Of a DNA stretch of 64,000 bases, positions 45,129 through 57,805 are shown in pieces. The DNA is from Choristoneura fumiferana. Lineage: Eukaryota > Arthropoda > Insecta > Lepidoptera > Tortricidae. Below the pieces are notes generated by a model. It was not told where the DNA came from. It saw only the letters and a list, made by a program, of their open reading frames with translations, and ran no database searches. Where the stretch lies: contig NC_133498.1 of the NCBI RefSeq assembly GCF_025370935.1, positions 1,712,224 through 1,776,223 of the forward strand, read 5' to 3'. Each line of letters starts with the position of its first letter. Position 1 is the first letter of the stretch. The translations under genes were made by a program, and so were the position numbers.

Positions 45129-45689
45129 TTGATAGTTTAAAGTTGATACTTCCAGAGAAAACATATTGTCTCACTTATATTATTAGTGGCTTGTTGTTCA
45201 TTACCTATTTTCTATTTTTCCAAACTAATCACTTGAAGCATTATTAGTTCCTCTGCTCTGATTGGTTTATCCCAAACAATTCGACCAATAAGCTCACAGT
45301 TAAAACATCTGAGTAAATAGTGACATCAATGACGTAATACAACAGTAAACAGTATTCTTAAGGGTTAATGGCTGAGGTGAGTGGGTTATATTTTGGCCGT
45401 AAACATATCTGCTGTTAGTGAACAAAGTCCCGAATAGATTAGAAATTGCATTCACCTTAGCAAATAGTTCAGGTAGTGCCACCAGAGTTGACACACTCAA
45501 GAACATGCCATGTAATGACAGCGGGATTTTGGTATGTATTATAATACCGAAAAATCATATTACCTACAGTTGGAATATCGACGCTTAACATCGAAATTCA
45601 GAATACCGAAAGTACACCTACAAACAAGTATTGAGTAATTACATCTTTTTAACTAACTATAAACAATTTGTATGTGACTGAGTGCGTCA

Positions 45690-45845
45690 ACTCCTAGTGA
45701 CAGCAATGTCGCAGCACATGCTGAGTCGGCGCCTTTTCGCGGCTGTGCCGTGACAACTTAATTTAAATATGTAACAATTTGAATCGTTTGTTTATGTAAA
45801 TTGTCATGGCATGTTTGTGAATAAAGTTTTTATCTATCTATCTAT
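45690..45845 (+). mobile_element. LINE 3' tail ending (ATCT)n
   Basis: GTGAATAAAGTTTTTATCTATCTATCTATC, a typical short-repeat tail. Upstream pol is not recognisable. Confidence 0.5.
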
Positions 45846-46589
45846 CAATTATTTTGCTCTTTTTGCTTTGCTTTTTACAGGTGAGGGTCACCAAAGAGAT
45901 TGTTAATAGTTCATTCATTGGTATGGGCTAACGCCAGATGCAATCAACTATAAACTTTGCAGCTCTGCCTTTGAGTATTTATTTAGAAGTTCTAGCTAAA
46001 TAGTCAAAGAGCTCTGCGGCCAAATTAAAAGCACTGTTCAAAAATTGGTTACGTTTACTAATGTATGTATGTCAGTCTTCGTTTGAGTCACTTGCTCGAA
46101 ATTTGCAAGCCTTCGTTTCGTGCTATCACTAAGCATCCGTGCCATTATGTATAATATAAATATGTATATTCAAAACCCTACGGACTAAAGCTACCCTAAG
46201 CTACAAAAAGATGCAATAAACAAAATCACCAAATCATCTAGCCACACTAATTTCTATTATGCGCGTCGTTACTCACTCTATCGCAGGGGGTGTCGGTGGG
46301 AGCGAAAGGGACGGTGGATAGCCTGGAGGAGACTTGTAGGGCATTTGTCGCTACATGCTAGTGATATTGTACCGTGAAGAGATTATGGGATGGATTCATA
46401 GGCCGGTCCGGAGTTTGAATACGAAAATTAGTAGAGACCGATGGATGAATGAATTGAACGAATGAGAATTACTATGTGCACATGGCAAAACGATTAATTA
46501 AGGGTCGATTTAATAAGTAATACCTAATAAGAAGAATTATCTACTTGTTTCCAGAATATTAGGAGGCCTATGAACAGCACTCGCACGTT

Positions 46590-46993
46590 GGCCTTAAAGT
46601 TGATTATCGTTTACATGTAATAAAACAATAACGTCGATAAGACGTGTCTGTCAACTTGAAAGTTGGACTTTATTGACATGTTCATTTGATAGGGAGCTGT
46701 TTTAAAATTGGGCTGACCATACGCTCAACAAAAAGCACAATTTGCGCAAAAGAATTTTGTTTATAAATCAATTATGAACTATAAACAATTACTTTGCTCA
46801 CCCGTGACCTTGCGACAGTTACGTACCATCAGCCAAATAATTGGTCTATCAATTTTTAAACAAGTTCAAAAGAAATATGTCGCTAAAGTCGAACTTTCAA
46901 GTCGGCAGACACGTCTAATTGGCATTAATGTTTTATGACATGCAAACGATTATCAACTTTAGGGTGGTAGACCACATATTTGGCTGATGGTAC
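46590..46993. repeat. Two overlapping inverted-repeat elements
   Basis: About 100-bp arms: AAAGTTGATTATCGTTTACA...AGACGTGTCTG...GAACTTTCAAG faces its reverse at about 46885-46965. A second pair GTACCATCAGCCAAATA / TATTTGGCTGATGGTAC bounds 46824-46993. Confidence 0.65.
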
Positions 46994-47496
46994 CTCCGCA
47001 CTGTAGGAACTAACACGCACACACAAATCACATAAATCCAACTATCACCACCACCACTCTACATTCACGCGTTTCGAACTCAATTCATCATTCATTCATC
47101 CTCAGAGCAACAACCGTGTTAGACTTATTTTTTACTACGGCTTCTGGCTACTCTGTTCTACATAATGTCATTTTATACGAGTAACACCGCGACTTGAGGC
47201 CCGGATCGTTCACTACATTACAATATCATTCGGTCTTTCCATTCGTGAATGGATCCTGGCTCGCACTATAGCTCGCCCCGGGGCGGGCCAGCTCTGTGAT
47301 TAATGCCGCGGATTTCACGCCACGCTGCTAGTCCGGCGGGGGACTGTATGTATGTAAAACTTTTATTACACGTGATAACATATCAACAATAAGTTCGTGT
47401 AAGGGCTCAGAAGAGACCCATAGGTTTTTTTTGGTCGATGCCTTAACCTTTCGTATGCATGCTTGAGCGCAGATCTGCACGAAAGAACCCTGGACC

Positions 47497-47703
47497 TAAA
47501 GTATGGAGAATGTGGTTTCAGTTATATCCTGAGGTTTTGGTATGTTATTGATTTCAAAGTCCTGAACAAAATTGTCTAAAAGCTAAACTAAACTCTAAAA
47601 GGGACTTCAGAGCACCCTTGGAGACTTTTGATCAGGACTTTGAAATCTATAACGTATCAAAATCTCAGGATATTTAACTGAAACCAGATTTTCCCTACTT
47701 TTT
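47497..47703. mobile_element. Palindromic MITE-like element
   Basis: TGGTTTCAGTTATATCCTGA...CAAAGTCCTGA faces TCAGGACTTTG...CAGGATATTTAACTGAAACC. Confidence 0.6.
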
Positions 47704-47759
47704 ATTTAAATTCGAAAATTTTTTTTTTTTCAACTATCTCTCTAAGTCGATATGTATAT

Positions 47760-47976
47760 GGTCGACCAAGAAAGTGCTTTACCAATGTCCAATACCAATT
47801 CAGAAATAAAACAATAAGGCTGATCGTCATATTGACTTGTGAGTGAAAATAAGCTTTTTTCCAAATGGACAGAAGCCATTTAGGTTTATAAAAATAGTTG
47901 ACTACGTAACCCTAAAAAGGCTTTAACGTTACAAATGACACTAAACCTTAGGGTGGTAAACCAATTTCTTGGTCGA
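47760..47976. mobile_element. MITE-like element with GGTCGACCAAGAAA ends
   Basis: GGTCGACCAAGAAAGTGCTT / AAACCAATTTCTTGGTCGAC at the two ends. Confidence 0.6.
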
Positions 47977-48054
47977 CTAATATTTAGTTAGTTGTGTTTC
48001 AAGTGATAAATAACCGAACCAAAAAAAAGTTGAAAAACCCCCGACATTGTCACT

Positions 48055-48252
48055 TGAAAGTTCAATATCTCAAAAACGGCTGAACCCATTTTGATAAAAC
48101 ATGTCTAAGAACCATCTCTAGAAACCCTGCTTTCAAATAAAAAAACCCGTATTCAAATCGGTTCACCCGTTTAAGAGCTACGGTGCCACAGACAGACACA
48201 CATAGCGGTCAAACTTATTTACACCCCTCTTTTTTGCGTCGGGGGTTAAAAA
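48055..48252 (+). repeat. Dispersed repeat (CACATAGCGGTCAAACTTAT)
   Basis: Shared with 39310-39415: AATCGGTTCACCCGTTT...CTACGGTGCCACAGA. Confidence 0.6.
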
Positions 48253-48489
48253 AACGAGTGTCCCTATTGCTCTACCCAATCAAGCTAAACCTGGTGAGTA
48301 AATTCAACCCTTAAAAGCCACCGCTAATGTTTGCCCCGGCAGGCGTCCGAATCGACCGAGTGTTTACGCTCCTAAGCAAATAAGGGGTTAGCCATCAGTA
48401 AACAAACACCAGATTTTACCTAGTCGATTAAGCTATAAAAAATACCAAATTGTACGGTGGAAAATTGACTTAATTAATTTAGAGATAGA

Positions 48490-48845
48490 AAACTGGCCAA
48501 GTGCGAGTCAGACTCGCGCACCGAGGGTTCCGTACGAACCTGTAGGTAGTAACTTTAAAATTATTAAAAATATTTTTATTATATGATGATCGCAATTTTT
48601 CCTTTATCTGTGCCCTCGCGAGTTTCGAAAATTTGCGGCATAAACGGCTGTATCTTTTGATTGCGTTGGCTTAGAAGTTTGATTTTTTTCACAGCTCCAA
48701 GGGACAGTAGACCTGAGTATTTGTTATAAATTTCAGCTTGATACCTCCACGCGTTCCTGAGAAAAAGGGGTCTTGACAGACGGACGGACAACAAAGTGAT
48801 CCTATAAGGGTTCCGTTTTTTCCTTTCGAGGTACGGAACCCTAAA
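48490..48845 (+). repeat. Dispersed repeat (GGCCAAGTGCGAGTCAGACT)
   Basis: Begins CTGGCCAAGTGCGAGTC, ends GGTACGGAACCCTAAAAAT. Reverse relative at 40390-40935. Confidence 0.7.
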
Positions 48846-49244
48846 AATATATAAATATCATTTTTAATTCAACTCCAAACAACTGAATTTGCCATGCCCT
48901 ATATATTATAGTGATTTTTTGAAGAATCTATATATCTGTCTTTTCTCAAACGCTTCTCTCTATGCAGCAAGTATAGCGCTACTTGCGTGTGACATGCAAG
49001 TAAGTCTTTTTCATGTTCAAAAAAGTCTTTCTCTGTCTAATCTTGAATTTCAAACCTTTATAACTTTGTTATTTGTAAAGGTCGCTTAAAAGTTGTTTTT
49101 CTCTTCGATAAAAGGCATTGTGGTTATAATTTATAAACACACAAACATCACGCCTGCACTCCCAAATGGGGTAGGCAGAGCACACGAAACTTTACCGCTT
49201 CGGAGCCACTTTTAGCAATTTTAAGTTTGACAAAAACGGTACAA

Positions 49245-49390
49245 TAGTGACATACGGTAGTTGCTAGCCTGTCGCCTATGGTATACCTTAACCTATATCC
49301 TCAGTCGCCTCTTACGACATCCACGGAAGATATGGAGAGGTGTAATTCTAACCCGACACCACACGCACGGGGGATGTCTAAGTGACATTC
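49245..49390 (+). repeat. Dispersed repeat (TATGGTATACCTTAACCTAT)
   Basis: Reverse relative at 30880-31020; probably an old LINE piece. Confidence 0.6.
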
Positions 49391-49573
49391 ATTTCGTTCA
49401 ATCCATTCTTGCCAGCTTTTGTGAATTGACCTGTGTACCTTGTCACTTGAGTTTCACACACAAACCAAAATTCATGTATATATTTAATGGATATTTATTC
49501 GAATTCGAATTCAAAACATTTAATTCAGACCATGTCCATAAGTGTTAGTTTACAGTACCTTATTCTATATTAG

Positions 49574-49740
49574 CAGGGACCGAAACTTTGATGCCGGTGA
49601 CGTCATTATAAAGTGTCAATAAAATATCCGTAAATTAAAGAGGCATAAGTTGTTAGTGATTATCTATAATCTAGATAAAGACGCTCTGTATGAAGCTTGA
49701 CGTCATACGGCTGTCACCGGCATCAAAGTTTCGCTCCCTG
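49574..49740. mobile_element. hAT-type MITE (167 bp)
   Basis: Ends CAGGGACCGAAACTTTGATG / CATCAAAGTTTCGCTCCCTG. Perfect 8-bp duplication TATATTAG at 49566-49573 and 49741-49748. Confidence 0.92.
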
Positions 49741-49807
49741 TATATTAGTTAATGCACAGAATAAATAACAGTACAAGTGTTAATGCTACATTTACATTAT
49801 ATTACCT

Positions 49808-49945
49808 ATATCGAAAATACAAACTGAAATATGGATGCACAGAAAAACCAAAAAAATAAGACCAGCGCTGGGAATCGAACCCAGGTCCTCGGCATTCCGT
49901 GCCACGTGCTATACCACTACACCGATACCACCGATTTTTCGATAT
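49808..49945 (-). mobile_element. tRNA-like SINE head
   Basis: On the minus strand GGTGTAGTGGTATAGCACG (A-box-like), then GGGTTCGATTCCCAGC (B box), then a T-rich tail. The acceptor halves do not pair and the base before the apparent anticodon is C instead of T, so it is not a working tRNA. Confidence 0.7.
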
Positions 49946-50050
49946 GGGTTTTACGGGATGACCGTAAAAGTAACAAAATTTGGAGTTGAAATAAATAATA
50001 CAAAAAGACTCCAAAAATCAATCTTAAATTATATTACCTATTATTTACAA

Positions 50051-50356
50051 GCCGTGGTGGCCTAGTGGTTTGACCTATCGCCTCTCAAACAGAGGGTCGT
50101 GGGTTCAAACCCCGGCTTGCACCTCTGAGTTTTTCGAAATTCATGTGCGGAATTACATTTGAAATTTACCACGAGCTTTGCGGTGAAGGAAAACATCGTG
50201 AGGAAACCTGCACCAACCTGCGAAGAAATTCAATGGTGCGTGTGAAGTTCCCAATCCGCACTGGGCCCGCGTGGGAACTATGGCCCAAGCCCTCTTGTTC
50301 TGAGAGGAGGCCTGTGCCCAGCAGTGGGACGTATATAGGCTGGGATGATGATGATG
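50051..50356 (+). mobile_element. tRNA-derived SINE, full length
   Basis: Begins GCCGTGGTGGCCTAGTGG (A box), B box GGGTTCAAACCCC, ends GGCTGGGATGATGATGATG. Flanked by 11-bp duplications ATTATTTACAA at 50040-50050 and 50357-50367. Confidence 0.93.
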
Positions 50357-50489
50357 ATTATTTACAAAGCTATTTATGGCTCAAGGGTTATCCGCCTAAC
50401 GCCCATGTCAATTTTTAGATTTATGAACATCAAACTTTGTCATTTATGATAGAGTTTGATTTAAAATTACAATAAGTCCTTTATAAAGG

Positions 50490-50690
50490 ACTCTGGGTGT
50501 TAGGGGGTTCTGACTTCGAACCTGGACTTGCACCCCTTAGTTTTTCGCAATTTATGAGCGAAATTACGGAATTAAATGGTGTGCTGTGTCAAGTTCCCAG
50601 TCTGAAATGGGCTGGCGTAGGAACTGCAGTCCTAACAATCTATCTGAGATGAGGGCTGTACTCAACAGCAGTGAACCATTGAATGTGTTT
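50490..50690 (+). mobile_element. Old diverged copy of the same SINE
   Basis: ACTTGCACCCCTTAGTTTTT...AAGTTCCCAGTCTGAAATGG...CTCAACAGCAGTG aligns with the body of 50051-50356 but is heavily mutated. Confidence 0.7.
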
Positions 50691-51094
50691 AAAAGTCGAC
50701 TTGCAAATTGTTTGTTTAGTAAAACAAAAAGCGTAAAAAAGGGTATTAACAAATAGCGTTAAATTTTTATTAAAATATCACTTCTACGAGTACGTTATGT
50801 ATGTAAGTAGAGCATTCGCCGCATTCTACATTTAAAAAACAAACGTAAAAATTAAAAAGATACTACATTGTTGAAGTTGGCAAGGACCTTTTTGAAAAGA
50901 CTCGTTTACTATGTGATTGACGGCAAAAAGTCGCTGCAGGCAAATACTCCAATTAAAATTCCCAACTGCATACAATGTTATTCGCACTTCGGTATAAGGT
51001 ATCCGATGCGCAAGAGTTGATTTTTTACTCCATTAATTAGAATTGTTTACCAGATGGACGTCCAATAAGGCAATAGTTGTGAAGAACTAAAAAT

Positions 51095-51192
51095 ATATAT
51101 ATATACCTCGTTGAGTTACTTGCCGGATTCTTCTCAACAAAGGTTTTTCCGAACTGGTGGTAGATTTTTTTTTGACATTTATAAGTGCTGCA
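51095..51192 (+). mobile_element. LINE tail fragment
   Basis: TACCTCGTTGAGTTACTTGC...CCGAACTGGTGGTAG, relative of 53996-54142. Confidence 0.75.
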
Positions 51193-51334
51193 TGCATTTG
51201 AAGAGGGTAACAGACAGTGACCATAGGTAAGAAAATGTGGAGGTTTTGGTATCAACCTCGGTTGATTTTAGGTTGACCCAAACTGCTCAAAACTGACGTC
51301 AGGGGAAGAAAATAATTCGGGAAAGTAGTCTCAT

Positions 51335-51652
51335 TTGAAAAATTTGAAATTTTGTTAGTATGGACTAGACGTAATTATCTATGCCTGTGGTTTTTCAGAT
51401 TTTCATATAAATGTGTAATATCAGAATTACAGGAGCTCAAAAGTCGAAAAAAAAAGATGTCAACTTTGCACGACAATTATAGAGTAATAAAGCATTTTTA
51501 CAAAAATCGAAAAACCACAGGCATAGAAAATATAATGAATATCTTGATTGTAAAATATCATTGATTTCTGTGCTATACTTTTCGTATAATATGAGGACAA
51601 CAAAACCCAAAATTCAACCGCCCAAATCTCGAAAAGCCTACAGCTATCTCGA
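51335..51652 (-). repeat. 320-bp repeat, arm 2 of the inverted pair
   Basis: Reverse complement of 42945-43265 with few differences, including the CTATGCCTGTGGTTTTTC inner ends. Confidence 0.8.
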
Positions 51653-52164
51653 TATAAATTACGGACGTCGTTGCGGAAGGCATGGGGGGGACGGCTGCGA
51701 GCGCTTATGTCACGAGTGATAAAGACAGCAATATCCCAAACGAATACCTAACGCGGCCGTGTGGCCGGCAGCGAAACTTCTCTTAAATAATAAAGAAATC
51801 GAGAACGATGCTATCAGCTTTTTCCACCAATATATATGTACTCTATGATACAAAAAAAGTTTTAATTAATTACATATTCACCCATCATCGAATTACTTAA
51901 ATGACTTTAAATGTCTCCGTAATTGTAGCAATAAAATAACCTTTATAAGGACGTGTCCATTTATGTAATCTATTAAACAGCAGGATCCTGGCATCGTTTG
52001 GATTTATTCAAATATTTAATTAATAAACACGGGTTTTTACTGTTCAAGTGTAATGGTTTACGAGTTACGTTGAAATTACTTTGGTCTCCCAAATACCTAC
52101 CACTGATTTAAAGCTACTCTTACGATAATCCTGGGATTGTTTGAAGTATGTTTAAATCATGCCC

Positions 52165-52595
52165 ATTTTTAGGGTTCCGTACCCAAAGGGTAAAAACGGG
52201 ACCCTATTATTAAGACTCCGCTGTCCGTCCGTCCGTCTGTCACCAGGCTGTACTATCTCATGAACCGTGATAGCTGGACAGTTGACTTTTTCACAGATTA
52301 TGTTTTTCTGTTGCCGCTATAACAACAAATACTAAAAACAGAATAAAATAAATATTTAAGAGGGGCTCCCATACAACAAACGTGTTTTTTTTTTGCCGTT
52401 TTTTGCTCGATATTAATAACGGCAACAGGTAGACGCTTAAAATATTCATAGAATATTTAGTCGTATATTCACGTTAAAAATAAATAATAAAATTAAAATA
52501 AAATAGATATTTAAGGGGGCTCCCATACAAAGTTGTATAGATAATGGTACGGAACCCTTCGTCGCGAATCCGACTCGCATTTCGCTGTTTTTTAC
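52165..52595 (+). repeat. Dispersed repeat (TAGGGTTCCGTACCCAAAGG)
   Basis: Phrases GTCCGTCCGTCCGTCTGTCA, GGGGGCTCCCATACAA and TACGGAACCC recur with variation at 63080-63700. Confidence 0.65.
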
Positions 52596-53050
52596 TTAAC
52601 ACTTACTTAAGAAAAAAACCCTGCTAGCTTAGAATAGATATTTTTTATTGGTGGGTTACGCTGCGTGTCCAACAAAGATGAGCGAGAATATGTTTTGCAT
52701 TAACCAATAGAAACGCGTAAATGAAGCGTCTATCGTTCTATCCTTGCACAGCACAATCTCTAGTGGAAACAGCTAAGCTTTCATGAAAAACACATTCTCG
52801 CACGTCTCTGGTGTTAACGGAGCCTAATGGACTAACAAGGTGAAGAAAGATAGTTAATTTGAATATTTCTCTGTTTTTTATATTGTAAAAAAATTTAAAC
52901 ATTGTATTATTTTCCCCATGTTTAAATGGTGTAATAGTGAATCGACCGTACCCTCTCCAATAATCCCTCGTCGCTAAAACGTTTTAGGACATATTGAACC
53001 TATTTGCGCAAGCGCATACCGCAAGCCACGTGCCGGGACTGCCGCGATAA

Positions 53051-53100
53051 TATAAATACGGATTCGTCTCATTTGACACTTCAACGCATTTTTCTGGAAC
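53051..53100 (+). promoter_or_regulatory. Possible TATA-type promoter in the giant intron
   Basis: TATAAATA occurs about 30 bp before a pyrimidine-rich TCATTTGACA / TTCAACGC stretch, a spacing like a TATA plus initiator. It is about 480 bp upstream of the candidate alternative first exon. In AT-rich DNA a TATA match alone is weak. Confidence 0.2.
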
Positions 53101-53528
53101 TGCTGGGTTGCTTGTTGCTTTTTTATATCAAACTGGTTGATTTCATGCTATTTTGAGATGGTAAAGTCTTGAAATTATACTTGTTTTGAAATAACGCCAT
53201 TGCTTTTGTTGTGCTAGAGATGTTGAAGATGATCGGGATATAAGAATCTTAGAAATGTTGGCGGTGAATTGGGCGGTATCTAAAATGTATCACATAAAAA
53301 AATAGGTGATTGGTATTTTTTTCGAGTTTTGAGCTCATCGAAGTTAGAGATGAGGTATCGAAGCATGTCCTGCATGTGCTTTTTGCAATTAAAACATACT
53401 TTATCTTACAGTTAGGTATCTGAAATGAGTAGATAACAACCAATCGTTGACAATCCATTTATTGCCACAGTAATTACATCCATAACTGACCCCTCGAAAA
53501 CGTAACCCTGCCATATTGACTACTCAAA

Positions 53529-53621
53529 ATGGCGCGCGACCGCCACGTGCTCTCGCGCCAAATTTGTTTTCTTTTTAAACCGACCCGCTTCCCGACATGA
53601 TGCCAGCCAGTGTGCTCTATG
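53529..53621 (+). CDS. Candidate alternative first exon (MMPASVLYG) with overlapping uORF
   Basis: In a GC-rich island inside the giant intron, ATGATG at 53597 opens eight codons (MMPASVLY) plus one base and then meets GTTAGT, a usable donor. The phase-1 end is the phase needed for the exon at 60882. An upstream ATG at 53529 opens a 23-codon reading frame whose TGA (53598-53600) overlaps the ATG at 53597. Near the upstream ATG are an E-box CACGTG and TCGCGCCAAA, which resembles an E2F site. This is inference: nothing here proves transcription. Confidence 0.35.
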
Positions 53622-53995
53622 GTTAGTTTTTTTTCTTTTTGCTAATTCACCGAGCGCTTGATTTATTTGGTATCTTTTTGATGGTACTCCTGTTAGGGTA
53701 AGTTTTTAGTTTCACGGTTGGGGTGGATAGATTGTAGATAAGATAAATTAGTTGTTATTATTGGATTTAATAGGGATACTTAGCTTATCTAGTTTTTTAA
53801 TCTGTCTAATCGTTGCTGTTTCAATTGACTTTACAGTCTCCTAAAAGAGACATTGGGACTTAACATTTTAAATGGAAAATTTAATACGACGCAAAATACT
53901 CTAACCATACTTTTTTGCGCAACTGGACGCCACAAGGAGGGCAGAAATCTTTTTTTTTTTAACATGGAATTGTTCTCAATTACAATTATAATGAA

Positions 53996-54142
53996 TATAT
54001 ATAATATATATACCTCGTTGAGTTTCTTGCCGGATTCTTCTCAGCAGAGGTTTTTCCGAACCGGTGGTAGATTTTTTTTTGACATTCATAAGTGCTTGTT
54101 ATAGCCTAAATTGAATAAAGATATTTTGACTTTGACTTTGAC
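53996..54142 (+). mobile_element. LINE 3' tail ending (TTTGAC)n
   Basis: TACCTCGTTGAGTTTCTTGC...AAATTGAATAAAGATATTTTG and a TTTGAC repeat tail. It is the empty-site homologue of 38599-39110. Confidence 0.85.
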
Positions 54143-54234
54143 TTTGAAGCCTCTATTAAAAAACTTCTCAGTCTTGTGGCATGAATTCACTTACCATGTA
54201 TATTTATTAACTGTTCCAAATCAATTACATTAGC

Positions 54235-54357
54235 GAGATCGCTCTTAAGCGATAAGGCCGCCTATTGCTCACCTTGTAATTTTTTTTCTCTGTGTATCTG
54301 TTTTCTGTATGTCTGGTGTACAATAAAGAGTCTTTGTATAGTATTGTATTGTAGCGA
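54235..54357 (+). mobile_element. LINE 3' tail ending (TATTG)n
   Basis: AGATCGCTCTTAAGCGATAA...GTACAATAAAGAGTCTTTG and TATTG repeats. Reverse partner at 56134-56255. Confidence 0.8.
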
Positions 54358-55390
54358 GACCTTGATCTAATTAAAGACAATGTAAAATAGATAGCTTTAT
54401 CGATGCCATTTTGTTACATGAGCTTCATTTTAATTCTATCGATTGGTCGTTAATACATGACGTGGTCTAAGTTGTAGAATGAAGCGATGTGAAAATAATT
54501 ACAAGTAATCGCAATTGCAAGGTTCGAGATAGGGAGTATCAAAATGTGACGGAGAAATTGACATTTTAGACATATTTTCTACGGGATAAAGACCGTGATT
54601 ACCTTTACTAAGCTTGGTGATCATGATCAAGGGTGCTCATGAAAAATATATCGTAGGTAATATGGTGTAATTAATTGGGAATAATTAAAAACTATTATTT
54701 AAAATGAAATTGGCTTACAAACAATAGTTTAGCTCCAATTTGCGATCCAGATAGAGAAGGTTAATTGAGTGGTGTGGTGAGCTTAACAACGTTTAATAGT
54801 CTTCAAAACGCTATACTAGTTGCCGAAGTTCTTACTCAAACAAACTAGCTTAGCCGACATTAACAGAAGCGAATAGCCATCCCAACTGACTCGAGCGTAA
54901 AATATCCAATAAGAAAAATTGTTCTGTATCCAGTTTAAAAAAAAATGTATTCTACGAACAGTTTTTGCAAGTTTAGTCGTTTTGTTCTAAATGTGCAAAT
55001 GATCACATAAGTTACCCGCTATATCCCGTGGCCTAACAACCTCTTAAAACTGTCGCTTACTATCCAATTGTCTCGTTTATGTAAATGGCAATCTGTAATT
55101 TGTCGTAATTTCAGTGGGAGTCTTTCATTTACGTCGGCCGGATAGGGTTGTCACTGTCAATGGGGTTGCGCTAGACATGGTACATTACTTGGCTTTATTA
55201 TGTAACAGTAAAAAGGGTTCCGAAAATGATACAGTCAACGTTTTTATAATGAATTCAAATCCTGGGTACATACCTAGATACTTGTTTTAGTAAAAATTAC
55301 CAAGTTTTGTGACTCGTTTCTTATCTCCAGTTTTCAATTTATCCGCACTTCTAAGGACATGCTGTGTATAAATTATTTTTAGCCTATTAT

Positions 55391-55438
55391 AATGTCCCAC
55401 TACCCACTACTGGGCAAAAAAAGGCCTCCCCTCCCCTC
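55391..55438 (-). mobile_element. SINE 3' fragment (reverse)
   Basis: ATGTCCCACTACCCACTACT...GGCCTCC is the reverse of the SINE end. A similar scrap is at 61985-62025. Confidence 0.6.
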
Positions 55439-56133
55439 AAGTATTATACACATTTAGAAGTATCGAAAACCCTAAAGCCATGTGTACTCGTGCAACTCGA
55501 AAGTGCAAAAAGATAGAAATGTTGTTTCTTGTTTCTTCTAATTTAGATATGTTCATGACTTGACTGAGGCGTTAAAAATGAGTTTTTTTTTTTAATTAAT
55601 TTTTAGATTTTTTTTTTTACTGGCTGTACTTTTCATTGAATGTCATCTAACTTATTTGAAGAGCTTTCAAGTTAATCCAAGCATTGTTTTAAATTCAAAT
55701 TCGATGATTAGTTTAGACCCACACTAACACTGAACTTAACTTACACTAAACAACAAGTTTATTATCTTTTTGCTCATGTTCAAACGGTATAATTTTGTTA
55801 AATGTGTAATTTCGTCATCACAAAAAGCTTTATTTATTTGAAAAATGCAGCTAAGCAACCCTGTTGGGGAATGTTTCCGTATTTCACTGTAATTTAAGGA
55901 TTGATCGATCTTACCCTTGCCCTGGTTTGGCTGTTTTTGTAGACACGTAGAACTTTAGTTTAGTACATTTCAAACAAAATATATTTGAATCTCATCTTTG
56001 CTATAGCTAATTAAGCATTGACTCGTGATTCTATTATATTGAACTCATCAGCGACCCCTTTTAGTCTACCAAGAAATTCTTCCATCGTACCCGAACGTAA
56101 GGGAACGGTGCCAGTGTAATGTCAGTACAACTT

Positions 56134-56255
56134 ACAATACAATACAATACAATACAAAGGCTCTTTATTGTACACCAGACATAGTAAGCGATACAGAAAA
56201 CAAATTATTAAAATTACAAGGTGAGCAATAGGCGGCCTTATCGCTTAAGACTCGA
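56134..56255 (-). mobile_element. LINE 3' tail, reverse partner
   Basis: (ATACA)n then AAGGCTCTTTATTGTACACC...GGCGGCCTTATCGCTTAAG. Confidence 0.8.
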
Positions 56256-57805
56256 CTTACAGCAACTGATGCCTTCAATGTATTAAATTTACAGAAGAAA
56301 AACTTCTTTTACTAATTTACAGTAGTTGTAGCATAACTTTGTTTTTATGTTACTCATACTTTCAAGTACGAAGACTGTTTATTGTTACTTCAGAATAAAG
56401 TTTTTATGGTGATCCTTGATATAGTTTTGCTGCTGGTTGTTTAATAATAGTGAGGCCATGTCATTAAAATCATATTTTCGTGGGACTGAGGTATCAACAA
56501 CTGGTTATGTAGCATTCAGTGGTGTTCCTTGAGTAGGAACAATGAGGGGGGGGGGGAGATGTAATGCCATGTAGATGGCCATAAATTTATAATATTAATT
56601 TACTATGTAAAGCATACCACAAAAGGGTTTTGTTAGTAGATAACAAATATATAACATTTTCACTAGTGTTGTGTTATACCTTTCGACACACCATCGTATG
56701 AGGTATTATGATTATACATTAACCTAATCTAGAAGCAAGGTCCCAATAGTGGGAGCATTCGAACCTATGACTTCGTAGAAAAATCACGGCCTCGTAGCAA
56801 GAAGTTGCGGCACTCATCACGGCACTAGACTAGGGACCATGTCTTAGTCACAATCGCTTTCAATTCTACATTTCCTTCCGTCAAACTTTATAGAGTGAGG
56901 GCAGAAAGAGGTGGTCAATGCAATCACAAGCGTCCGCGCGTTATACGATACCGCCTCAGGGCAGATGTTAATTAATGAACTTCCAAAACGACAAACCACT
57001 TGGCCCAACGTTACATGCTAATCCAACTTCAGACCTGTCAAAATGATTCTGAGCAACTATAATCAACGTCAGCCATCGCAGCCCCCACCGTGTAATTTGG
57101 TAGTCCTTGACAAAAGGGGCTCCGTAATGCTGGGGTGTATTGTTGAGCGTATGTCTTTTTGACGAATCAGAAGTGGGAGCGACGGCGGAGTTGATAAGTT
57201 TAGTGTTGATGGGTTTTTATTTGAATTGTTAGGGTGAAGGTGGGTGAAGTTCAAAAAGTTGGATATCTTCGCGCTGGTAATCATTCATATAGCGTTAAAA
57301 AAATCGTGTCACAGCGGAACTTTTTCTAGTCAGTCGTTTTGTTTGTTAGCCGCCGTATTAGTTAAGTTAGCTGGTAGCTGGTTAGATCCAAGCCGTAGCA
57401 TGGGAGATGATTCTATTTTTCTAAAAACTACATGAATAGTTCAGCCATTCGTCACTAGATGGCGTTAGGAACTCTATTATGACAAGAATAATAAATAAAA
57501 TTATTAATGTTTGTGATGAATAATACGTACTTTTAGCTAGCGAATATAATATGTATTTACTCATTCACGATGAACTGCTTGCTGACAATAGCAAGACTGG
57601 GCGCAGAGCTGCGTGAAATTCACGCGGCGAAGCGGACACTGAGCGACGGGGCGACAAATCTAACCGGGAGTTAGACGCGTATCCTAAAATTAGTCAAATC
57701 TGTTCATTTTGTCTGACGGTGGACTTGTTGTGCTATAGCAGCGTTTCTGAGACAAAGATTCGGGTAATAGGGTAGGTATTCGGGTGCTTTTGATGAATAA
57801 TTATA

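Noticed and set aside
49862..49937. Working tRNA gene
   Set aside because: Acceptor halves do not pair and the conserved T before the anticodon is C; it is a SINE head.
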